A DNA stretch of 64,000 nucleotides from Gammaproteobacteria bacterium (GCA_016193395.1 JACPSH010000025.1:94751-158750); one strand, 5' to 3'. Positions 1-9,871 are shown, numbered from the stretch's first letter. Notes: generated from the sequence alone by a model not told the origin. Numbers and translations: made by a program.

Positions 1-549
1 ACCACCGACCAGGTGGTTGCGCGGCTGGTCGACCAGAAGTCCGAGCTGGAGGCGCATCCGGAGCGGATTTACGATCTTATCCACGAACTGGTCATACCGC
101 ATTTCGACTTTGCCAGTATGTCCAAGTGGGTGCTCGGCAAGTCCTGGAAGGGCGCTTCTCCTTCCCAGCGTGACGCCTTCATCAGCCAGTTCCGGACGCT
201 GCTCGTGCGCACCTACGCCAAGGCGCTGCTGGAATATTCGGAAGAGGTCATCCGCTTTTTGCCGGTGGAAGACAACCCCAGCTCCAACCTCGTACTGGTC
301 AAGACCGAAGTCGAGCAATCCGCTGGCAGCGCCCCCATCCCCATCCAGTATCGCCTGCATATCAGCGACGGTTCATGGAAGGTGGTGGACGTCGCGGTGG
401 ATGGCGTGAGCCTGGTTTCGACCTACCGGGGCTCATTCGCGTCCGATATCCAGAGAGAGGGACTGGATGCGCTCATTGGCAAGCTGACCGAACGCAATTC
501 GAAGCTCGTGATTTCCTCCGAGACGCAGCCGGCGACGGCCTCGCCCTGA
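1..549 (+). CDS. mlaC: MlaC, phospholipid-binding ABC transporter substrate protein (5' truncated by window edge)
   Basis: The reading frame is open from base 1 (T-T-D-Q-V-V-A-R), so the N-terminus and signal peptide lie outside the window. The visible part matches the MlaC/Ttg2D family: a periplasmic protein that shuttles phospholipid between the outer-membrane MlaA complex and the inner-membrane MlaFEDB transporter to keep outer-membrane lipid asymmetry. Family-typical stretches include FDFASMSKWVLGKSWKGAS near the start, an RTLLVRTYAKALLEYS helix, and a C-terminal WKVVDVAVDGVSLVSTYR segment. It is followed by ibaG and murA, the usual gammaproteobacterial order, except that no mlaB is visible between mlaC and ibaG. 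Confidence 0.93.
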   Translation, partial: TTDQVVARLVDQKSELEAHPERIYDLIHELVIPHFDFASMSKWVLGKSWKGASPSQRDAFISQFRTLLVRTYAKALLEYSEEVIRFLPVEDNPSSNLVLVKTEVEQSAGSAPIPIQYRLHISDGSWKVVDVAVDGVSLVSTYRGSFASDIQREGLDALIGKLTERNSKLVISSETQPATASP

Positions 550-736
550 ATCCATCCTGATTTGCCGGCCGTCGGGGCCGCCGCGGGGCGGTGCGCCGGT
601 TTATTCCCGCGCCCGTTGTCTGGCAATTCGCCATGGGCGACTGGATAATGAGCCGGGCATGACGGCGGAGCACGACGCCTGATGGCCTTCCGACTGCCGC
701 CAGCCGTTTCTTCCAATCCTAATTTGCAGGCAATCG

Positions 737-2267
<1,531 letters not shown>

Positions 2268-2269
2268 CG

Positions 2270-2392
2270 AAAAGTAAAAAGTGGAAAGTGAAAAGAAGGA
2301 AGCGATGGCTACGCCGTCGTAAGCCCGGGGCATGGCGCGAAGCAGATAGCTCTTCGCTTTTGCTTTACACTTTATACTTTCCACTTTTAACT
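2270..2392. repeat. AT-rich inverted repeat between murA and hisG
   Basis: The gap between murA (stop at 2267) and hisG (start at 2401) holds two A/T-rich arms in inverted orientation. The left arm, about 2272-2295, includes AAAAAGTGGAAAGTGAAAAG. The right arm, about 2362-2391, includes ACTTTATACTTTCCACTTTT. A GC-rich centre separates them. The composition contrasts sharply with both flanking genes. A right-arm-like sequence recurs at 15450-15478 before rnpB, so this is a dispersed repeat rather than a simple terminator. Folded as RNA it would also form a large hairpin just ahead of hisG. No open frame in it looks like a gene. Confidence 0.7.
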
Positions 2393-2400
2393 GACGTTCA

Positions 2401-3033
2401 ATGTCTGACGAACTGACCATCGCGGTTTCGAAGGGCCGCATTCTCAACGGCTTTCTGCCGCTGCTTGAGAAGCTGGGCATCACCCCGCAGGAGGATCCGA
2501 CGACATCGCGCAAGCTCATCCTGGAGACCAGCCGGCCCGACGTACGGCTCGTGATCATCCGCGCGTCCGATATCGCCACGTACGTGGAGCACGGCACGGC
2601 GGAACTGGGCATCGCCGGGAAGGACATCCTCATGGAGTACGAAGGTGACGGCCTGTATGAACCGCTCGATCTCGGCATTGCGCGTTGCCGGATGGTGCTG
2701 GCGGGTCCCGAGAACGAGCGGCCGGTCAGCGGGCGCCTGCGCGTCGCGACCAAATACATACGCACGACGCGCGCCTGGTTCGGCGACCAGGGCCGGCAGG
2801 TCGAGATCATCCGGCTGCATGGATCGATGGAACTTGCCCCGGTCCTGGGGCTCGCGCATCGGATCGTCGACCTGGTAGACAGCGGACAGACGCTGCGCGC
2901 CAACGGACTCGTCCCGATTGCGACCATTGCCGAGATCAGTTCGCGCCTGATTGTCAACAAGGCCGCAATGAAGATGAAGCACGGCGCGATCCGGCCGTTC
3001 ATCACGCAACTGGCGGGCGTGGTCGGCGCATGA
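2401..3033 (+). CDS. hisG: ATP phosphoribosyltransferase, short form (HisG-S)
   Basis: Catalyses the first step of histidine biosynthesis, condensing ATP with PRPP. At 210 residues it is the short form, which lacks the C-terminal regulatory domain and in other bacteria needs the HisZ partner; no hisZ is in this window. Visible family stretches are [23 protein letters not shown] at the N-terminus, [29 protein letters not shown], and the PRPP-binding region near [26 protein letters not shown]. Its stop overlaps the hisD start by 4 bp (ATGA), so hisG and hisD are translationally coupled. Confidence 0.97.
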   Translation: MSDELTIAVSKGRILNGFLPLLEKLGITPQEDPTTSRKLILETSRPDVRLVIIRASDIATYVEHGTAELGIAGKDILMEYEGDGLYEPLDLGIARCRMVLAGPENERPVSGRLRVATKYIRTTRAWFGDQGRQVEIIRLHGSMELAPVLGLAHRIVDLVDSGQTLRANGLVPIATIAEISSRLIVNKAAMKMKHGAIRPFITQLAGVVGA

Positions 3034-4331
3034 CCCCGATGCGCACGATCGACAGCCGCGCCGAGGGCTTCGGCGCGGAACTGGATCGCCTGCTCGGCGC
3101 CTCGCCCGGCCAGGACGCGGAACTGGATCGAAGCGTCGCGGCGATACTCGCCGACGTCCGCGCGCGCGGTGATGCCGCGCTCATTGAGTACACGAACCGC
3201 TTCGACAGGAACAACCTCGCGGCCGGGGAGCTGGAGGTCCCCGCGGAACGCCTGGCCGCGGCCGCCGGATCGATCGATCGGGGACTGCGGGAAGCGCTGG
3301 AGCAGGCCGCGCGGCGCATCCGCCGGTATCACCAACGCCAGCGCCAGGAATCCTGGTCGTACGATGACGGCGAGGGCGTGGAGCTCGGGCAGAAGATGAC
3401 GCCGCTGGACCGCGTCGGGGTCTACGTTCCGGGCGGCCGGGCCGCGTACCCTTCATCCGTCCTGATGAACGTCATCCCGGCGCAGGTCGCCGGCGTAGGC
3501 GAAATCATTATGGTTTCTCCGGCCATGGACGGGCAACCGAACCCGGCCGTTCTCGCCGCCGCGCAACTGGCGGACGTGCGTCGCGTCTTCAGCATCGGCG
3601 GGGCGCAGGCGATCGCGGCGCTGGCCTTCGGGACGGAGACCGTGCCCGCCGTGGACAAGATCGTCGGCCCCGGGAACCGCTACGTCGCCGCCGCCAAGCG
3701 CCTGGTCTTCGGCGTCGTCGGGATCGACATGATCGCGGGACCATCCGAAGTCGTTGTAGTCAGCGACGGGACGACCCCGGCGGAGTGGATCGCGCTCGAT
3801 CTCTTTGCACAGGCCGAACACGACGAAGACGCGCGGGCGATCCTGTTGTGCACCGACGCCGAGTTCGCTGAAAAAGTGAAGGCCGCCATTGACCGACTCC
3901 TGCCGGAGATGGATCGCGCTCAAACCATCCGCGCGTCGCTTTCCGGGAACGGCGCAATCGTCCGGGTCAGGGATCTGGATGAGGCGGTGGCGATTGTGAA
4001 CCGGATGGCGCCGGAACACCTGGAACTGGCGGTAGCCGATCCGCGCGCGCTTCTTGAGCGCGTCCGGAACGCCGGAGCGATTTTCCTCGGCTGCCATGCG
4101 GCCGAAGTCCTGGGTGACTACTGCGCCGGCCCCAACCACGTGCTGCCGACCGGGCGCAGCGCGCGTTTCTCGTCGCCGCTCGGGGTCTATGACTTCCAGA
4201 AACGATCCTCAGTGATCGCCTGCACGGCTGGCGGCGCCGCGAAGCTTGCCGGCACGGCCTCGGTGCTGGCGCGCGCCGAAGGATTGACGGCGCACGCCCA
4301 ATCGGCGGAGTGCCGGATGCGCAGGAACTGA
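3030..4331 (+). CDS. hisD: Histidinol dehydrogenase HisD
   Basis: Last two steps of histidine biosynthesis: zinc-dependent, NAD-linked oxidation of histidinol to histidine. I place the start at ATG 3030 because it overlaps the hisG stop (ATGA) and gives the normal length of 433 residues; ATG 3039 is an alternative. The longer upstream frame from 2685 is read out of hisG and is not real. Signatures: [25 protein letters not shown], the [29 protein letters not shown] block, the metal-ligand region [13 protein letters not shown], and [20 protein letters not shown]. It is followed 15 bp later by hisC. Confidence 0.97.
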   Translation: MTPMRTIDSRAEGFGAELDRLLGASPGQDAELDRSVAAILADVRARGDAALIEYTNRFDRNNLAAGELEVPAERLAAAAGSIDRGLREALEQAARRIRRYHQRQRQESWSYDDGEGVELGQKMTPLDRVGVYVPGGRAAYPSSVLMNVIPAQVAGVGEIIMVSPAMDGQPNPAVLAAAQLADVRRVFSIGGAQAIAALAFGTETVPAVDKIVGPGNRYVAAAKRLVFGVVGIDMIAGPSEVVVVSDGTTPAEWIALDLFAQAEHDEDARAILLCTDAEFAEKVKAAIDRLLPEMDRAQTIRASLSGNGAIVRVRDLDEAVAIVNRMAPEHLELAVADPRALLERVRNAGAIFLGCHAAEVLGDYCAGPNHVLPTGRSARFSSPLGVYDFQKRSSVIACTAGGAAKLAGTASVLARAEGLTAHAQSAECRMRRN

Positions 4332-4346
4332 AACGCAGGCCTGGTC

Positions 4347-5438
4347 ATGCCAGCCGAGGATCGGATCAGGAGGTGGGTGCGCGCCTCTGTGCGGGCGGCC
4401 TCCGTCTATCCGGTGGGGAAGGCCCCTGGGCTGATCAAACTGGATGCCATGGAGAATCCGTACCCATGGCCCGAGCCCATGCGCGAAGCGTGGCTGCGGC
4501 GCCTCCGGAACGTGGCGCTGAACCGCTATCCCGACGCGGAGGCCGCCGGCCTGAAAGGGCAGTTGCGCGCGGTGTTCTCCCTTCCCGGGAGCGCGGGCAT
4601 CCTGCTCGGCAACGGTTCCGACGAAATCATCCAGATCATCGCCTGCGCGCTGTCCGGTCCGGGGGCGTCGCTGCTGGCACCGGAGCCGAGTTTCGCGATG
4701 TACGAGTCGATAGCCAAGGGTACCGATCTGAATTATGTGGGCGTCCCGCTGCAGGCGCCGGATTTCTCACTGGACGTGGATGCCATGCTTGCCGCTGTGG
4801 AGCGGGTCCAGCCGGCCGTGGTATTCATCGCCTGGCCCAACAATCCCACCGGCAACCTGTTCGATCGCAATGCAGTCGAGTGCATAGCGCGGTCCACGCC
4901 CGGCATCGTCGTCGTGGATGAGGCCTACCACGCCTTCGCCGGCGCCACCCTGATGCCTCTGCTGGAGCAGTACGACAACGTGCTCGTCATGCGTACCCTG
5001 TCGAAGCTTGGACTGGCCGGGCTGCGCCTCGGGTTTCTCGCGGGCCCGCCGGCCTGGCTGCTTGAATTCGAGAAACTCCGGCTCCCCTACAACGTCGGCG
5101 TCCTCGTCCAGGAAAGCGCGGGTTTTTTCCTCGAGCACATCGATGTGCTGCAGGAACAGACGCGGCGCCTGTGCGCGGATCGGGAGCGCCTGTACCAGGC
5201 GCTGTTGAAGCAGCCGGGCGTGACCGTCTGGCCCAGCGCGGGGAATTTTCTGCTGTTCAGAACCGACACGATGCCCGCCTCGGAAGTGCATGAACGACTC
5301 AAGCGTGCCGGACTGCTGGTCCGCTGCGTCGCGGATATGCATCCGTTGCTGGCCGGCTGCCTGCGGGTCACGGTGGGCACGGCCGGGGAAAACGACGCGT
5401 TCCTGACCGCGCTCTCTGAAGTCCTCGCGCGCCACTGA
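4347..5438 (+). CDS. hisC: Histidinol-phosphate aminotransferase HisC
   Basis: PLP-dependent aminotransferase of fold type I that makes histidinol phosphate from imidazole-acetol phosphate and glutamate. The 363-residue length is normal. Visible: the substrate-entry stretch LIKLDAMENPYPWP, the glycine-rich LLGNGSDEIIQ motif, AWPNNPTGNLF, VVVDEAYHAFAG, and the cofactor lysine in MRTLSKLGLAGLRLGF. It closes the hisGDC group. Downstream lies a composite repeat and then the convergent degS-like gene. Confidence 0.96.
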   Translation: MPAEDRIRRWVRASVRAASVYPVGKAPGLIKLDAMENPYPWPEPMREAWLRRLRNVALNRYPDAEAAGLKGQLRAVFSLPGSAGILLGNGSDEIIQIIACALSGPGASLLAPEPSFAMYESIAKGTDLNYVGVPLQAPDFSLDVDAMLAAVERVQPAVVFIAWPNNPTGNLFDRNAVECIARSTPGIVVVDEAYHAFAGATLMPLLEQYDNVLVMRTLSKLGLAGLRLGFLAGPPAWLLEFEKLRLPYNVGVLVQESAGFFLEHIDVLQEQTRRLCADRERLYQALLKQPGVTVWPSAGNFLLFRTDTMPASEVHERLKRAGLLVRCVADMHPLLAGCLRVTVGTAGENDAFLTALSEVLARH

Positions 5439-5509
5439 CTGGCGCGCAGGAAGAGCCGGTGGTCCGCTGGTCATAGTCCCCGGCCGGATTCATCTTTGCG
5501 CGAGTTTCC

Positions 5510-5728
5510 GGACGGGTCCTGTCACCGTGCACCCCTGTCCGTGCTCGCTCGGTCCCCTCGCTTGCGCGCGGAGCAGGGGCGGCCCGGCGCCACCCGTCCG
5601 ATTATCTCCTGAGCCTGAATCCGGCCGGATTCACGAGCCAGCGCTTATCAGGCGGGTGACATCGGGTCACCGCTCTTCGCGCGCAGCGTAAGCGAGCACG
5701 AAGACGGTATCCGATGGCAGGACCCGCC
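5510..5728. repeat. Composite REP-like repeat, copy 1 (two inverted units)
   Basis: This fills most of the 321 bp between the convergent 3' ends of hisC and the DegS-like gene. Unit A (5510-5599, 90 bp) starts GGACGGGTCCTG and ends CCACCCGTCC, so it can fold on itself. Unit B (5651-5728, 78 bp) starts GGCGGGTGACATCGGG and ends GGCAGGACCCGCC, and is a diverged copy of A in inverted orientation. The 51-bp linker contains a perfect 18-bp palindrome, TGAATCCGGCCGGATTCA, at 5616-5633. The same two-unit arrangement with the same 51-bp linker recurs at 56529-56749, and a single unit lies at 40611-40700. No protein-coding frame in it is convincing. Confidence 0.85.
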
Positions 5729-5759
5729 TGCCGAAGGACGCGCATTCAGAGCCGGCCGG

Positions 5760-6914
5760 TTAGCGCAGGAACGCCGGCCGTTGCCCAACCTGCGCCTGCA
5801 CGCGGAGCTGGTCCCAGCCCCGGACGAGTTTGATGCCGATTACGCTGCCCGGCTTGAACCCGGCGATGAGTTCGATGGTCTGGCGCGGATCGGAAAGCGC
5901 AGTGCCATTGATCTCGGTCAAAATGTCGCCCGGACGGATCCCGGCGTTCGCAGCGGGTCCGCCACGAAGCACGACGGCGACCAGGACCCCTTCCGGCTGG
6001 GCACCGGCGCTCTCCGTGGTGTCCCGGGGGACGACGCGCGCCTCGATTCCGAGCCAGCCGCGCGCGACCTGGCCGTGTTCGATCAACTGGCGCATCACGT
6101 TCGTGGCGAGGTTGATTGGGATCGCAAAGCCGATACCCTGCGATCCACCTCCACCGGTCTCCGAGTAATTGGCGGTGTTGATGCCTATCACCTGTCCGGC
6201 CGCGTTGATCAGCGCCCCCCCGGAATTGCCCGGGTTGATGTCGGCGTCCGTCTGGATGAAGTCCTCGAACGTAGTAATGCCCAGGCTGTTGCGCCCGGTC
6301 GCGCTGACGATCCCCTGGGTCACGGTCTGGCCGAAGTCGTAGGGGTTGCCTATCGCGAGCACGACGTCGCCCACGCGCAGCTGATCGGAATCGCCAATGG
6401 GCGCGACCGGGAGATCGTCGGATTCATGCAGGCGTAGCACGGCAAGTTCGGTAGCGGGGTCGCTGCCGACCCGCTGCGCCGTGGTCTGCCGCCCGTCCTT
6501 GAGGGTGACGCGCAATTCCACGGCGCCATCGATGATGTGGGCATTGGTGATCACCAGCCCCTGCGCGTCGAGGATCACGCCGGACCCGAATTCCCAGTCC
6601 AGTGGCCCGGACGGATCCACGTCCGGGAACAGCCGTTTGAAAAGCGGGTCCTGGAATAGCGGATGGGTGCTCGGTTCACGCGCCTTGATGGCGTACACGT
6701 TGACCACGGCCGGGGCGACGAGGTTGACCGCCGTATGGTAGGAAAACACGTCCCCGCCCCGGGCCGGGACCGGCGCAGCTGTCGCCGGCTCCGCGGACCG
6801 GAACCCGCCCGCCATGCCGGGGAATAGCCACAGGATGACAAAGGCGGACGCAAGCCCGACCACCGCCGCCTGCAGAAGGAACTTAAACGTATTGACGAAC
6901 CGGTGTTGTTTCAT
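5760..6914 (-). CDS. degS: DegS/AlgW-like periplasmic serine protease (trypsin domain plus PDZ)
   Basis: An HtrA-family protease. I start it at ATG 6914 (MKQHRFVNTFKFLLQ, 384 residues), because the single N-terminal membrane anchor follows at once (LLQAAVVGLASAFVILWLF); ATG 6923 is an alternative, and the frame further upstream is not family-like. The trypsin fold shows the His motif VITNAHIIDGA and the Ser motif NPGNSGGALIN. One PDZ domain follows (GPAANAGIRPGDILTEINGTAL). Architecture and anchor point to the DegS/AlgW branch, which cleaves an anti-sigma factor in the sigma-E envelope stress pathway. The segment that normally holds the catalytic Asp reads DPATELAVLRL, with Glu where Asp is usual. 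Confidence 0.9.
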   Translation of the reverse strand: MKQHRFVNTFKFLLQAAVVGLASAFVILWLFPGMAGGFRSAEPATAAPVPARGGDVFSYHTAVNLVAPAVVNVYAIKAREPSTHPLFQDPLFKRLFPDVDPSGPLDWEFGSGVILDAQGLVITNAHIIDGAVELRVTLKDGRQTTAQRVGSDPATELAVLRLHESDDLPVAPIGDSDQLRVGDVVLAIGNPYDFGQTVTQGIVSATGRNSLGITTFEDFIQTDADINPGNSGGALINAAGQVIGINTANYSETGGGGSQGIGFAIPINLATNVMRQLIEHGQVARGWLGIEARVVPRDTTESAGAQPEGVLVAVVLRGGPAANAGIRPGDILTEINGTALSDPRQTIELIAGFKPGSVIGIKLVRGWDQLRVQAQVGQRPAFLR

Positions 6915-7041
6915 GGAACGCATGCCGCCGCGACACAACGGGGATGGAACCGCCCGACTAGTGTACCAATTTCGGGGGACTGGCCACGCCTGAGATGCTA
7001 TTGCGCGGCGGCGCGCCCGGCCCACGATGATGACGACATGA

Positions 7042-7047
7042 TATAAT
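7042..7047 (+). promoter_or_regulatory. Probable extended -10 promoter element for petABC
   Basis: A perfect TATAAT preceded by TG-N (TGATATAAT) lies 51 bp before the petA start. No good -35 hexamer is seen at 16-19 bp, which fits the extended -10 class. It lies in the 184 bp between the divergent degS-like gene and petA and would give a leader of about 45 nt. Confidence 0.5.
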
Positions 7048-7098
7048 CCGCGCGGGTCAGAGGTCGTCTATCCAGCCTGCCTGGGGATCGGAATACCA

Positions 7099-7701
7099 AT
7101 GAATCAGGATGGGATCGATAAGAGCCGGCGACGCTTTCTGACCACCGCCGCCACCGTCGTGGGCGGCATCGGTGCCGTGGCCACCGCCGTTCCCTTCATC
7201 TCCACGATGATGCCGAGCGCGAGGGCGCGGGCAAGCGGTGCGCCCGTTGAGGTGGACATCGGCGATCTGAAGCCGGGGGAGTTGCGCGTAGTCAAGTGGC
7301 AGGGCAAGCCGGTGTGGTTCCTGCGCCGCGCGGAGGACGAGGTGGCGGCCCTTCCGGAACTGGACGCGGAACTGCGCGATCCCGCTTCCGAGGAACCGCA
7401 ACAGCCGGCGTACGCGGTAAACGAGCATCGCTCGGTCAAGCCGGAGCTTCTCATCGTCGTCGGCCTGTGCACGCACCTTGGCTGTTCTCCCACGCATGTA
7501 CGCGTCGGTGATGCGCAGTCGCATGGCTTGCCGACCGACTGGAAGGGCGGGTTTTTCTGCCCCTGCCATGGCAGCCGTTTCGATCTGGCGGGACGCGTGT
7601 TCAAGGACGTGCCCGCGCCGCGCAACCTGCTGGTGCCCCCGCACCAGTACCTGAGCGAAACGCGTATCCTGATCGGGAACGACCCCGGGGTGACTTCGTG
7701 A
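7099..7701 (+). CDS. petA: Ubiquinol-cytochrome c reductase, Rieske iron-sulfur subunit
   Basis: Iron-sulfur subunit of the cytochrome bc1 complex, which carries electrons from ubiquinol to cytochrome c1. The 200 residues begin with a twin-arginine signal/anchor (SRRRFLTTAATVVGGIGAVATAVPF). The two cluster-binding boxes are CTHLGCSP and CPCHGSRFD, giving the two Cys and two His ligands plus the disulfide Cys pair. The stop overlaps the cytochrome b start by 4 bp, the expected petABC arrangement. Confidence 0.97.
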   Translation: MNQDGIDKSRRRFLTTAATVVGGIGAVATAVPFISTMMPSARARASGAPVEVDIGDLKPGELRVVKWQGKPVWFLRRAEDEVAALPELDAELRDPASEEPQQPAYAVNEHRSVKPELLIVVGLCTHLGCSPTHVRVGDAQSHGLPTDWKGGFFCPCHGSRFDLAGRVFKDVPAPRNLLVPPHQYLSETRILIGNDPGVTS

Positions 7702-9143
7702 GCGCCGTCGTCCGGACCCTGGTCGGCCTGCGCGACTGGATCGACGCGCGCTTCCCGCTCATGGAACAGTGGAACGCGCACCTGGCAAAGTACTACGCGC
7801 CGAAGAATTTCAATTTTTGGTATTTCTTCGGCTCGCTCGCCCTGTTCGTGTTCGTGCTCCAGATCGTCACCGGGATCTGGCTGACCATGAACTACAAGCC
7901 GTCGGCGGACCTGGCATTCGCCTCGGTCGAGTACATCATGCGCGACGTCGAGTGGGGCTGGTGGATCCGCTACTTGCATTCCACCGGGTCATCGGCCTTC
8001 TTCATCGTGGTCTACCTGCACATGTACCGCGCGCTACTGTACGGATCGTACAAGCGCCCTCGGGAACTCCTGTGGATTATCGGCATGCTTATCTACCTGA
8101 CGTTGATGGGCGAGGCATTCTTCGGCTACCTGCTGCCCTGGGGCCAGATGTCGTACTGGGGCGCGCAGGTCATCATCTCCCTGTTCGGCGCGTTGCCCAT
8201 CATCGGCGATCCCCTGGCGCTCTGGATCCGCGGCGACTTCGTCGTGTCCGACGTGACGCTGAACCGCTTCTTCGCGTTTCACGTCGTTGCCTTCCCGCTG
8301 GTATTGTGCGGATTGGTCGTTGCCCACCTGCTCGCGCTGCACGAAGTCGGCTCGAACAACCCGGACGGCGTGGAGATCAAGGAGGTCAAAGGCGTGGATG
8401 GCATTCCGCTGGATGGCATCCCGTTCCATCCGTACTACACGGTCAAGGACATCGTCGGTGTCGTGGTGTTTCTCATCTTTTTCTGCGCCGTGGTGTTCTT
8501 CACGCCGGAGATGGGCGGATATTTCCTCGAACACGCCAACTTCGTGCCCGCCGACCCGCTGAAGACGCCTGAACACATCGCCCCGGTGTGGTACTTCACG
8601 CCCTTTTACGCGATCCTGCGCGCCATCCCGAGCCAACTCGGCGGCGTGCTGGCCATGGGCGCCGCGGTCACGCTGTTTTTCTTCCTGCCGTGGCTGGATC
8701 GGAGCCCGGTCAAGTCTGTCCGGTACCGTGGCTGGCGGTACAAAACCGCGCTTGGAATCGTTACCGTCAGTTTCCTCGTCTTGGGTTATCTCGGGGTGCA
8801 GCCGCCGACCCCGACCTTTTCGTGGATGTCCAGGTTTTTCACAATTATGTATTTCTTCTTTTTCCTGTTTCTGCCTGCGCAGACAAGCGTTGACGAACAT
8901 GGATTTGCGAAACTTTATCGTCAGGCGATCCGGTTGTTGTTGTGGGTCCTGATCGCGGCATTTGATATTTCTTTCCTTGGTGAATTCCGGGGAGACAAGC
9001 CCATTGCCGAACGCATGAGCGAACTCGCTCCATTTGCGATCTTTGCGGTTGCCCTTACTGCCTTTGGAACGTTTGTTGAATTCACGCGTTATTACAGAAG
9101 GGATCAGGATAAACCGGTGCCGCAGCGGGTGACGTGGCCGTGA
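7698..9143 (+). CDS. petB: Cytochrome b subunit of the bc1 complex, with an extended C-terminal region
   Basis: Integral membrane haem b subunit. Haem ligands come from helices B and D (RYLHSTGSSAFFIVVYLHMYR and FAFHVVAFPLVLCGLVVAHLLALHEVGSNNP). The quinol-site motif is PVWY in HIAPVWYFTPFYAILR, at the place of the classical PEWY. At 481 residues it is longer than the usual 400-430. The extra part is roughly residues 397-469, between the last regular helix (MYFFFFLFLPAQTS) and the normal tail (DKPVPQRVTWP). It adds two hydrophobic segments, LLLWVLIAAFDISFL and APFAIFAVALTAFGTFVEF, and its DNA (about 8820-9110) is visibly richer in A/T than the rest of the gene. The frame stays intact. Confidence 0.95.
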   Translation: MSAVVRTLVGLRDWIDARFPLMEQWNAHLAKYYAPKNFNFWYFFGSLALFVFVLQIVTGIWLTMNYKPSADLAFASVEYIMRDVEWGWWIRYLHSTGSSAFFIVVYLHMYRALLYGSYKRPRELLWIIGMLIYLTLMGEAFFGYLLPWGQMSYWGAQVIISLFGALPIIGDPLALWIRGDFVVSDVTLNRFFAFHVVAFPLVLCGLVVAHLLALHEVGSNNPDGVEIKEVKGVDGIPLDGIPFHPYYTVKDIVGVVVFLIFFCAVVFFTPEMGGYFLEHANFVPADPLKTPEHIAPVWYFTPFYAILRAIPSQLGGVLAMGAAVTLFFFLPWLDRSPVKSVRYRGWRYKTALGIVTVSFLVLGYLGVQPPTPTFSWMSRFFTIMYFFFFLFLPAQTSVDEHGFAKLYRQAIRLLLWVLIAAFDISFLGEFRGDKPIAERMSELAPFAIFAVALTAFGTFVEFTRYYRRDQDKPVPQRVTWP

Positions 9144-9871
9144 AGCGCCTCGGCGCCTTTCTCTTCGCGTGCGTGCTGGCGGCGCCGGCCTTTGCGAAGG
9201 GCGGGACCGCGATGCATTTTGAACCGGACCTGTCCAACCGGCAGTCACTGCTGCGCGGCGCGCGCACCTTTGTGAATTACTGCCTGAGCTGTCATTCCGC
9301 GGCGTTCATGCGTTACAACCGGCTCGGGCTGGATCTCGACATTCCCGGAGAGGTGCTGAAAGCGAACCTGATGTTCGGCACGGACAAGCCGGGCGAAACC
9401 ATGACCGTGGCCATGAACCCCTCGGATGCGGAGCGGTGGTTCGGCGTCGCACCGCCGGATCTCTCCGTCACGGCCCGGGCGCGCGGCGCGGACTGGCTGT
9501 ATACCTATTTCATGACTTTCTACCGCGATCCCGCGAGACCTACGGGCGTGAATAACCTTGCGTTCAATGACGTCGCCATGCCGCATGTGTTGTGGGAGCT
9601 GCAGGGATGGCAACGGCCCGTGTATCGGGAAGAGGGCGGGGGCGCGCAGGCGGTCCGGGTCATCGATCACTTGGAACTTGAGTCGCCCGGCCTGTTGAAT
9701 GAAGAACAGTACGAAGCGACCGTGCGGGACCTGGTGAATTTCCTCGTCTATCTCGGAGAACCGATCAAGCTCAAGCGCTACACGATCGGTGTTTGGGTAA
9801 TCCTGTACCTTTTGATTCTGCTGGGTATCGTCTATCTCCTGAAGAGGGAATACTGGTCAGACGTCCATTGA
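9134..9871 (+). CDS. petC: Cytochrome c1
   Basis: Haem c subunit of the bc1 complex: takes the electron from the Rieske protein and passes it to soluble cytochrome c. The start GTG 9134 overlaps the petB stop by 10 bp and gives 245 residues. An N-terminal signal sequence (KRLGAFLFACVLAAPAFAKG) is followed by the haem site CLSCH at about residue 52, a Met-containing region near the usual axial ligand (FNDVAMPHVLWEL), and a C-terminal membrane anchor (TIGVWVILYLLILLGIVYLLKREYW) that holds the haem domain on the periplasmic face. Confidence 0.96.
   Translation: MAVKRLGAFLFACVLAAPAFAKGGTAMHFEPDLSNRQSLLRGARTFVNYCLSCHSAAFMRYNRLGLDLDIPGEVLKANLMFGTDKPGETMTVAMNPSDAERWFGVAPPDLSVTARARGADWLYTYFMTFYRDPARPTGVNNLAFNDVAMPHVLWELQGWQRPVYREEGGGAQAVRVIDHLELESPGLLNEEQYEATVRDLVNFLVYLGEPIKLKRYTIGVWVILYLLILLGIVYLLKREYWSDVH

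Noticed and set aside
5439..5759. Simple rho-independent terminators in the repeat regions at 5.5, 40.6 and 56.6 kb
   Set aside because: Stems are long and GC-rich but have no T-run, and the multi-unit architecture recurs, so a dispersed repeat explains them better. A terminator role is still possible as a side effect.
8034..9248. A 404-residue minus-strand frame opposite petB and petC
   Set aside because: Antisense to cytochrome b and the start of cytochrome c1, with no family features.
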